A stretch of 11,628 nt of DNA, taken from Intrasporangium_A sp039812505 (lineage in GTDB: Bacteria; Actinomycetota; Actinomycetes; Actinomycetales; Dermatophilaceae). Below the pieces are notes generated by a model. It did no database searches. It was not told the DNA's origin and was given only the letters and a program-made list of their open reading frames with translations. The position numbers were made by a program, and so were the translations under genes. The stretch spans positions 1-11,628 of the forward strand of contig NZ_JBDIAQ010000112.1 of assembly GCF_039812505.1 (NCBI RefSeq), in the 5' to 3' direction. Shown one piece after another: positions 4,621 through 10,642 of the stretch (position 1 is the first letter of the stretch; each line of letters starts with the position of its first letter).

Positions 4621-5826
4621 ATGAACCGTGACACCGCTGCCGTCCACGCCGGCCGTGAGGACCTCACGTCGCTCGGCGCCCACGTCCCCCCGCTCGACGC
4701 CTCGAGCACCTACCCCCTGGCCTCCGTCGAGAGCGGCGGGGCCGCCTACGACCAGCTCGCCGGCGGCGGCCGACCCCGGCCCGGCGACTCGCTGGTCTAC
4801 CAGCGCCTGTGGAACCCCAACGTGGCCCGCTTCGAGCGCGCCCTGGCCGACCTCGAGGGAGCCGAGGACGCCGTCGCCTTCGCGACCGGCATGGCCGCGG
4901 TGACCGCCTCGCTGCTCGCCGCGGTCGCGGCCGGCACCCCGCACGTCGTGGCGGTCCGGCCGGTCTACGGCGGCACCGACCACCTGCTGGCCACCGGCCT
5001 GCTCGGCACCCGGGTCACCTGGGCCACCGCCGAGACGGTGGCCGCGTCGATCGAGGCGGACACCGGGCTGGTGGTCATCGAGACCCCGGCCAACCCGTCC
5101 CTCGACCTGGTCGACATCGCCGCCGTCGCGGCGCAGGCCGGGAACGTCCCGGTCCTGGTCGACAACACCTTCGCCACGCCGGTCCTGCAGCAGCCGCTCA
5201 CGCACGGCGCCGCGCTCAGCCTGCACTCCGCGACGAAGTTCATCGGTGGGCACGGCGACCTGATGGGCGGGGTCGTGGCGACCACGCACGCATGGGCCGA
5301 GCGGCTCCGCCAGGTGCGGGCCATCACCGGTGGGCTGCTCTCCCCCGCTTCGGCCCTCGGGCTGCACCGTGGCCTGCAGACGCTGCCGGTGCGGGTCCGC
5401 GCCCAGCAGCAGAGCGCGCACCGGATCGCCCAGTGGCTCTCCGACCGGCCCGAGGTCGCCCGCGTGCACTACCCCGGCCTGGCCGGCTGCGACCCCCAGC
5501 GCCTGGTCGGTCGCCAGATGTCCGGCCCCGGGTCGATCCTCGCGTTCACGCTGCGCGGCGGGCGTGCGGCCGCCGCCGCGGTGGCGGAGCACTGCCGTCT
5601 GGTCACCCACGCGGTCTCGCTCGGCGGGGTCGACAGCCTCATCCAGGAGGCCGCCGCCCTGACCCACCGCCCGGTCGCGGACGAGGCCAAGCCTGACGCC
5701 TCGCTGCTGCGCCTCTCGGTCGGTCTGGAGGACGTGGACGACCTCATCGCCGACCTGGCGCAGGCCTTCGACGCGACCCACCAGATGCCGGCGCAGCCCG
5801 GGACGCGGGAGCTCAGCCACCACTGA
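4621..5826 (+). CDS. Cys/Met-metabolism PLP-dependent enzyme (cystathionine gamma-synthase/lyase family)
   Basis: This 401-residue cytosolic trans-sulfuration-family enzyme has the internal aldimine lysine at Lys206 (SATKFIGGHGD, 203-213) and the pyridine-binding Asp181 in VDNTFATP. The stacking Tyr116 is in PVYGGT and the phosphate-binding YQR is at 60-62. SLGGVDSLIQ (333-342) and LLRLSVGLED (362-371) are near the C-terminus, where the Arg is expected to bind the substrate carboxylate. Gly118 occupies the position of the special Cys in methionine gamma-lyase, and EAA replaces the usual HPA before LTH. It is thus in the beta/gamma C-S bond forming or breaking group, but synthase, lyase or sulfhydrylase cannot be separated. 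A loop rich in Gly/Pro/Arg (47-56) precedes the YQR. It is divergent from an Lrp/AsnC gene, its probable regulator. ATG at 4621 fits the family N-terminus and the -10 spacing. Confidence 0.9.
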   Translation: MNRDTAAVHAGREDLTSLGAHVPPLDASSTYPLASVESGGAAYDQLAGGGRPRPGDSLVYQRLWNPNVARFERALADLEGAEDAVAFATGMAAVTASLLAAVAAGTPHVVAVRPVYGGTDHLLATGLLGTRVTWATAETVAASIEADTGLVVIETPANPSLDLVDIAAVAAQAGNVPVLVDNTFATPVLQQPLTHGAALSLHSATKFIGGHGDLMGGVVATTHAWAERLRQVRAITGGLLSPASALGLHRGLQTLPVRVRAQQQSAHRIAQWLSDRPEVARVHYPGLAGCDPQRLVGRQMSGPGSILAFTLRGGRAAAAAVAEHCRLVTHAVSLGGVDSLIQEAAALTHRPVADEAKPDASLLRLSVGLEDVDDLIADLAQAFDATHQMPAQPGTRELSHH

Positions 5827-5840
5827 GCCCGGTCCCATCC

Positions 5841-5878
5841 GATGCGGCGCCCCACCGACTCGGTGAGGGCGCCGCATC
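5841..5878. terminator. strong GC hairpin after the PLP enzyme gene
   Basis: GATGCGGCGCCC (5841-5852) pairs perfectly with GGGCGCCGCATC (5867-5878). Inside, CACCG (5853-5857) pairs with CGGTG (5861-5865) around a 3-nt loop, with one bulged A (5866). The 17-bp stem starts 15 nt past the stop codon. It is followed by GCTTCCC rather than a clean T run, as is common in high-GC actinobacteria. Confidence 0.7.
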
Positions 5879-5903
5879 GCTTCCCGTGCGTGGGTGCGTA
5901 CGG

Positions 5904-5909
5904 CACGAT
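5904..5909 (+). promoter_or_regulatory. weak -10 candidate of the class III aminotransferase
   Basis: CACGAT, one mismatch from TANNNT, ends 6 nt before the ATG at 5916. No Shine-Dalgarno is visible. TTCCCG (5881-5886) at 17-nt spacing is only a poor -35. Confidence 0.3.
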
Positions 5910-5915
5910 GTCGTC

Positions 5916-7289
5916 ATGACCGACCCCGAACCTGCCGTGGACCGCACTCGCCTGGCCGAGCTGTACGAACGCGAGCGGGACTCCTTCCGACAGGCGCGCC
6001 CGCGCTCGGCAGCGCTCGCCGAACAGTCCCGCCGGCACATGCCCGGCGGCGTGCCGATGAGCTGGATGGTCAAGTGGCCGGGCGACTTCCCGGTCTTCGT
6101 CGAGCGTGCCGGGGGCGCCCACTTCACCTGCGTCGACGGCATCGACCACGTCGACCTCTGCCTCGGCGACACCGGTGCGATGATGGGCCACTCCCCCGCC
6201 CCGACGGTGGCGGCGGTCACCGCCCAGCTGTCCCGCGGGATCACCACGATGCTGCCGACACAGGACGCGATCGCGGTGTCCGCCGGCCTGACCGAGCGGT
6301 TCGGGCTGCCCTTCTGGCAGTACACCCTGACCGCCACCGACGCCAACCGCCACGCCATCCGCTACGCCCGCCACCTGACCGGGCGCCGCAAGATCGTGGT
6401 TCACGACTACTGCTACCACGGGTCGGTCGACGAGGCCTTCGCCACCCTCGACGACGACGGCCTGACCGGCGACCGTCGCAACAACATCGGCCCGCCGGTG
6501 CCCACCTCGGACACGACCCGCGTCGTGGAGTTCAACGACGTGGAGGGGCTCGAGAAGGCCCTGGCCGAGGGAGACGTCGCGGCGATCCTGGTCGAGCCGG
6601 CGCTGACCAACATCGGCATCGTGCTGCCCGAGCCCGGCTACAACGAGGCGGTGCGCGACCTCGCGACCAGGCACGGCGTCATCCTGATCAACGACGAGAC
6701 ACACACCATCTGCGCCGGGCCCGGCGGCATCACGCGGCGCGACGACCTGCACCCCGACTTCCTGGTCATCGGCAAGTCGATCGGCGGCGGGGTCCCCTGC
6801 GGCACCTTCGGGTTCACCGCGGAGGTGGCCGACCGGATCGCCCGCTCGGTCGAGCTCGAGGACATCGACGTGGGCGGCATCGGCGGCACCCTGGCCGGCA
6901 ACGGCCTGTCCATGGCCGCCATGCAGGCCACGCTCGAGCAGGTGATGACCCAGGCGGCGTTCGAGCACATGATCCCGCTCGCGGACGCGTGGGCCGACGG
7001 CGTCCAGGCGGCGATCGACGCGACCGGCGCCCCTTGGCACGTGACCCGGCTCGGCGCGCGGGCGGAGTACGCCTTCTCCCCCGAGCAGCCGCGCAACGGG
7101 CGTCTGGCGGCCGAGGCCGACGACTTCGCGCTGCAGCAGTACCTGCACCTCCATGCCCTGAACCGCGGCATCCTGCTCACCCCGTTCCACAACATGGCGC
7201 TCATGTCACCGGCGACCACTGCGGCCGACGTCGAGGCGCATACCCGGATGTTCGCGGCCTGCCTCGACGAGCTGTTCGGACGCGGCTGA
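5916..7289 (+). CDS. class III aminotransferase, glutamate-1-semialdehyde aminomutase-like
   Basis: This 457-residue PLP enzyme has aminotransferase class III architecture. The aldimine lysine is Lys287 in VIGKSIGGGVPCG, Asp260 in INDETHT contacts the PLP nitrogen, and His168 lies in YCYHG. Its overall layout resembles glutamate-1-semialdehyde 2,1-aminomutase, with PGGVPMSW (43-50), TGRRKI (155-160) and VEPALTN (226-232). However, the phosphate-binding SGTEA of true aminomutases is replaced by TATDANRHAIR (139-149), so a heme-biosynthesis role is unlikely. It is most likely a transaminase of an unidentified amino acid or amine. There is no neighbouring hem gene. ATG at 5916 is preferred over an upstream GTG at 5886, because the latter would add a poorly conserved 10-residue extension and lies between the hairpin and the -10 candidate. 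It converges with the membrane hydrolase gene. Confidence 0.88.
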   Translation: MTDPEPAVDRTRLAELYERERDSFRQARPRSAALAEQSRRHMPGGVPMSWMVKWPGDFPVFVERAGGAHFTCVDGIDHVDLCLGDTGAMMGHSPAPTVAAVTAQLSRGITTMLPTQDAIAVSAGLTERFGLPFWQYTLTATDANRHAIRYARHLTGRRKIVVHDYCYHGSVDEAFATLDDDGLTGDRRNNIGPPVPTSDTTRVVEFNDVEGLEKALAEGDVAAILVEPALTNIGIVLPEPGYNEAVRDLATRHGVILINDETHTICAGPGGITRRDDLHPDFLVIGKSIGGGVPCGTFGFTAEVADRIARSVELEDIDVGGIGGTLAGNGLSMAAMQATLEQVMTQAAFEHMIPLADAWADGVQAAIDATGAPWHVTRLGARAEYAFSPEQPRNGRLAAEADDFALQQYLHLHALNRGILLTPFHNMALMSPATTAADVEAHTRMFAACLDELFGRG

Positions 7290-7316
7290 GGTCCCCCGGC
7301 AGCCCCGGACGGGCGG
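7290..7316. other. 27-bp gap between convergent genes
   Basis: This short C/G-rich gap separates the stop codons of the aminotransferase and the membrane hydrolase. I see no convincing terminator hairpin or T tract in it. Confidence 0.4.
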
Positions 7317-9065
7317 TCACTCGGAGCGCGAGACGGTCCGCTCGATGGCGGCGAGGATCCGGCCGTAGTCGCGCCCCGGCTCACCACCGAGGACGGCCCC
7401 CCAGGCCGGCACCATCTCCGGTCCGTAGCGGTGACCGTAGCCGTAGGGCGGGTTGAGCCCGACGGCCATGTCGGTCGTCAGCTGCCAGAACGTCACGAAC
7501 GGGATCCAGGTGACGTCAGGGTTGACGTCACGGCCGAGCGGCTCGCGCAGCCAGTCCGGCTCGGTGGTCAGCAGGGCCGGGTTCCACCAGACCACCGGAT
7601 CGGACGGGTGCTGCAGGAACACGAAACGGGGTTGCTCCCAGATCCCGAGCGGGCGTCCGACGTAGTCGGTCCGCAGCCCGACGTTCTTGGTCGAGAAACG
7701 GATGTGCCGCCCGTTGTCGATGACCGGTGAGATCTGGGGGGAGCCCTGCGTCCGCTCCGCGTAGAGCTGCTCGGCGATCCCCGAGAAGCTCGGCGTGCCG
7801 CTCCAGACGCCGCCCTGGGCCCGCGCGAGCATGCCGGCGACGTTGCCGAAGGCGGCCAGCCCGCCGTAGGCGCCGAGCGACTCGCCGCCCACGACGAGGC
7901 GCGGACGGGAGGCTGCCGGCAGCGCCGACCACACGTCATACACCTTGTCGAACAGCACCGTGCCGGCCTGCCTGGGCGACTCGCGGTCGGTGAGCAGCTC
8001 GAGGGCGCTGGGCAGGTACGAGTACTGCATCGCGGCGATGGCGCAGTCACCGCCGGTGAGGTACTCGACCGACTGCGAGGACCAGTCGTTGACCCAGCCG
8101 TTGCCGGTCGTGGTGGCGACGAGCAGCACCTTCCGGTCGAAGGCGCCGGTGCGCTGCAGCTCGGCGACGACCCGGTCGGCGGTCTGGGCGATGGTCTCGC
8201 CGTCGTGCACCCCGGCGTAGGCCCGAATCGGCTGCTTCGCGGGGACACGCGTCGCGGCCGTGATCTGGGCCGGCGTCAGGGTCTGGGTGACGAAGACCTG
8301 GCCCTGGAAGCCGAGCGTGCCGTAGGGCTCGAGGGAGCCGGGTCCGCCGGAGACGAGCGGCGAGGTCGGGGCCGACTTGCCCTCGGGAGACTGCGCGTTG
8401 AGGTGGGCGGAGTAGCGCCCGAAGAGCTGGACGCCGCGCTGCATGACGATGTTGTCGGTGAACCAGGCGGCCACGAACAGCACCAGCACGACCGCCACGA
8501 CCGTGGCCACCGCCGTGGGCAGCACCCGGGCGGCCCGGTGCTCGACGCCGAGGGTCAGGTGCCGGATGCCCCGACCGGCCGCGACGAGGGCCACCCAGAC
8601 GACGGGGGTCAGCGCCAGTACCCCGACCCAGTCGAGCGGGGTGAGCGGTTGCAGGTGCACGCGGCTCGCGGTGACGGCCTGGGAGCGGATGTTCGCCACG
8701 ACGGCCCAGACGAAACCGGCGGTCAGCAGCGCGACCCAGCCGACCCGCACCCAGTGGCCCTGCTCCTCGCCGACGACGATCTCGAGCCTGAGCAGCCGGC
8801 TGACCCCACGGCTCACCCAGGCGACGAGCACCCCGAGGCCGTAGCCGGCCGCACCGCAGATGCCGCAGACCAGGCCCTGGTAGAACCAGGTGCGGGGCAG
8901 CAGGCTCGGTGAGAGCGCCACCACCACGTAGACCGCGCCGAACAGCAGGCCGGTCCACGAGAGCCCGAACCGGTCGGCCACGGCCCGGGCGACCCGCACG
9001 ACGTGCCGGGCCGTGACGACCGGCGCTCGCCGGATCTCCTCGGAGATCTCGGCGGGCCGCTCCAT
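7317..9065 (-). CDS. membrane-anchored alpha/beta-hydrolase (Abhydrolase_9 family)
   Basis: This 582-residue protein combines an N-terminal membrane region and a C-terminal alpha/beta-hydrolase domain, the layout of Abhydrolase_9_N plus Abhydrolase_9. Hydrophobic segments lie near residues 36-55, 63-83, 107-125, 143-163 and 183-203. The hydrolase domain carries the nucleophile elbow GESLGAYGG (394-402, Ser396). Asp489 in QHPSDPVVWW and His545 in GHRYGPE are plausible triad partners. LLVATTTGNGWVNDWS (314-329) is another conserved-looking block. The catalytic domain probably faces the cell exterior, but topology is inferred. The family's substrate is not established; lipid or ester hydrolysis at the envelope is a guess. 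It starts 19 nt after the glyA stop with no clear Shine-Dalgarno. GGTACT (9072-9077) lies 6 nt upstream, so either read-through from glyA or a weak own promoter is possible. Confidence 0.88.
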   Translation of the reverse strand: MERPAEISEEIRRAPVVTARHVVRVARAVADRFGLSWTGLLFGAVYVVVALSPSLLPRTWFYQGLVCGICGAAGYGLGVLVAWVSRGVSRLLRLEIVVGEEQGHWVRVGWVALLTAGFVWAVVANIRSQAVTASRVHLQPLTPLDWVGVLALTPVVWVALVAAGRGIRHLTLGVEHRAARVLPTAVATVVAVVLVLFVAAWFTDNIVMQRGVQLFGRYSAHLNAQSPEGKSAPTSPLVSGGPGSLEPYGTLGFQGQVFVTQTLTPAQITAATRVPAKQPIRAYAGVHDGETIAQTADRVVAELQRTGAFDRKVLLVATTTGNGWVNDWSSQSVEYLTGGDCAIAAMQYSYLPSALELLTDRESPRQAGTVLFDKVYDVWSALPAASRPRLVVGGESLGAYGGLAAFGNVAGMLARAQGGVWSGTPSFSGIAEQLYAERTQGSPQISPVIDNGRHIRFSTKNVGLRTDYVGRPLGIWEQPRFVFLQHPSDPVVWWNPALLTTEPDWLREPLGRDVNPDVTWIPFVTFWQLTTDMAVGLNPPYGYGHRYGPEMVPAWGAVLGGEPGRDYGRILAAIERTVSRSE

Positions 9066-9084
9066 CCTGCGAGTACCGGGCAGG

Positions 9085-10521
9085 TCAGGCGAGGTCGAGG
9101 CCCGGGTAGAGCGGGAACCGGTCGAGCAGCTCGGCCGCCGCGGCGTGGGTGCGGTCGGCGACCCCGTCGGCCAGCACGTAGGACGCCTTCGAGGGCGCCC
9201 CCGCCTTGGTGGTGCCCGCCGAGGTCTGGGTCAGGACGTCGACGACGAGCCCGGCGACGCGGTCGAACTCGTCGGCGCCGAAGCCGCGGCTGGTCAGGGC
9301 CGGCGTGCCGAAGCGGATGCCGGAGGTGTACCACGCCCCGTTCGGGTCCTGCGGGATCGAGTTGCGGTTGGTGACGACGCCGGAATCGAGCAGCGCCGAC
9401 TCGGCCTGTCGCCCGGTCAGGCCGAACGTCGACACGTCGAGCAGGACGATGTGGTTGTCGGTCCCGCCGGTGACGAGGCGGGCACCGCGGCTGAGGAAGC
9501 CCTCGGCGAGCGCCTTGGCGTTGTCGGCCACGTGCTGGGCGTAGGTCTGGAACTCCGGCTGCCGGGCCTCGGCGAGCGCGACGGCCTTGGCGGCCATGAC
9601 GTGACCCAGCGGACCGCCCAGGACCATGGGGCAGCCACGGTCGACGTCGGCGGCATACTCCGGCTGGGCGAGCACCAGCCCGCCGCGGGGGCCGCGCAGC
9701 GACTTGTGGGTGGTCGTCGTGGTGACGTGCGCGAAGGGCACCGGGTCCTCGTCCCCGGTGAACACCTTGCCGGCCACCAGTCCGGCGAAGTGGGCCATGT
9801 CGACCATCAGGGTCGCCCCGACCTCGTCGGCGATCTCGCGCATCTTGGCGAAGTTGATCCGGCGCGGGTAGGCCGAGTAGCCGGCCACGATGACCAGCGG
9901 CCGGAAGTCACGCGCCTTCGCGGCGAGTGCGTCGTAGTCGAGCAGGCCGGTCTGCGGGTCGGTGCCGTACTGCTGCTGGTGGAACATCTTGCCGCTGATG
10001 TTGGGCCGGAAACCGTGGGTCAGGTGACCGCCGGCGTCCAGCGACATGCCGAGCAGGCGCTGGTTGCCCAGCTCGTGCCGCAGCGCCTCCCAGTCGGTCT
10101 CGGAGAGCTCGTTGACGTTCTTGGCCCCCAGTCGCGCCAGCCCCGGCGTCTCGACGTGGTGGGCCAGGATCGCCCAGTAGGCGACGAGGTTGGCGTCGAT
10201 GCCGGAGTGCGGCTGGGCGTAGGCGTAGGGAGCGCCGAACAGCTCGCGGGCATGCTCGGCGGCGAGCGCCTCGACGGTGTCGATGTTCTGGCAGCCCGCG
10301 TAGAAGCGGTGCCCGACCGTCCCCTCCGCGTACTTGTCGCTCAGCCAGGTGCCCATCGTCAGGAGGGTCGCCGGGGAGGCGTAGTTCTCCGAGGCGATGA
10401 GCTTGAGTGAGGCGCGCTGGTCGCGCAGCTCGGCGCGGACCGCGTCGGCGACGCGCGGCTCGACCTTGGCGACGATCTCGAGGATCTGCTGGTAGGTGCT
10501 GGAGAGAAGGGCGTCCGACAT
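9085..10521 (-). CDS. glyA: serine hydroxymethyltransferase, long actinobacterial form
   Basis: This 478-residue cytosolic PLP enzyme interconverts serine plus tetrahydrofolate with glycine plus 5,10-methylene-tetrahydrofolate, feeding one-carbon metabolism. The PLP lysine is Lys273 in THKSLRGPRGG, preceded by a run of Thr. DMAHFAGLVAG (241-251) carries the Asp and His of the cofactor site, and LKLIASENYASP (39-50) and YAQPHSG (101-107) are hallmark motifs. Compared with the usual length of about 420 residues it has an extra stretch near residues 122-158, and EGTVGHRFYAGC replaces the common EGYPGKRYYGGC. I remember this longer form as frequent in actinobacteria. The ATG at 10521 is set by TAGGCT 7 nt upstream and the family N-terminus; longer in-frame starts would overlap the CDF gene. 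The membrane hydrolase follows 19 nt later. The gene is divergent from a cation efflux gene. Confidence 0.95.
   Translation of the reverse strand: MSDALLSSTYQQILEIVAKVEPRVADAVRAELRDQRASLKLIASENYASPATLLTMGTWLSDKYAEGTVGHRFYAGCQNIDTVEALAAEHARELFGAPYAYAQPHSGIDANLVAYWAILAHHVETPGLARLGAKNVNELSETDWEALRHELGNQRLLGMSLDAGGHLTHGFRPNISGKMFHQQQYGTDPQTGLLDYDALAAKARDFRPLVIVAGYSAYPRRINFAKMREIADEVGATLMVDMAHFAGLVAGKVFTGDEDPVPFAHVTTTTTHKSLRGPRGGLVLAQPEYAADVDRGCPMVLGGPLGHVMAAKAVALAEARQPEFQTYAQHVADNAKALAEGFLSRGARLVTGGTDNHIVLLDVSTFGLTGRQAESALLDSGVVTNRNSIPQDPNGAWYTSGIRFGTPALTSRGFGADEFDRVAGLVVDVLTQTSAGTTKAGAPSKASYVLADGVADRTHAAAAELLDRFPLYPGLDLA
9650..9658 (+). repeat. GCGGCATAC motif, copy 5
   Basis: This copy is inside glyA. 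On the coding strand, Tyr289 uses TAT (TAT GCC GCC), which creates the motif on the opposite strand. Confidence 0.6.
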
Positions 10522-10528
10522 GACCGAC

Positions 10529-10534
10529 AGCCTA
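10529..10534 (-). promoter_or_regulatory. -10 element of glyA (leaderless candidate)
   Basis: TAGGCT on the minus strand fits TANNNT and ends 7 nt before the ATG at 10521. No Shine-Dalgarno is present. A second TACCTT hexamer (10573-10578) further upstream could start a longer transcript. Confidence 0.55.
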
Positions 10535-10575
10535 GTGACCCGCGCTGCCACCGGGCCCGGCGTGTCGCCACGAAG

Positions 10576-10584
10576 GTATGCCGC
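10576..10584 (-). repeat. GCGGCATAC motif, copy 6
   Basis: Read on the minus strand, this copy lies in the 121-bp gap between glyA and the CDF gene and overlaps the alternative TACCTT hexamer. Confidence 0.6.
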
Positions 10585-10629
10585 CCAGCTGCGTCCCAGC
10601 CGGCCGCATCCGTCCGGGCGCCCGACCCG

Positions 10630-10635
10630 TAGGCT
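10630..10635 (+). promoter_or_regulatory. -10 element of the CDF gene (leaderless candidate)
   Basis: TAGGCT ends 7 nt before the ATG at 10643, the same hexamer and spacing as for the divergent glyA. There is no Shine-Dalgarno and no clear -35. Confidence 0.55.
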
Positions 10636-10642
10636 CGTATGC

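Noticed and set aside
4533..4709. Extending the Lrp/AsnC protein upstream to 4709
   Set aside because: The extension would cross the divergent promoter and the start of the PLP gene and shows no family similarity. The ATG at 4532 has a -10 at 6 nt.
4621..5826. Naming the PLP enzyme methionine gamma-lyase
   Set aside because: The position equivalent to the diagnostic methionine gamma-lyase cysteine is Gly118, so the specific name is not supported.
5916..7289. Calling the class III aminotransferase HemL (glutamate-1-semialdehyde aminomutase)
   Set aside because: The SGTEA motif is replaced and no heme-biosynthesis gene is near; the similarity is at superfamily level.
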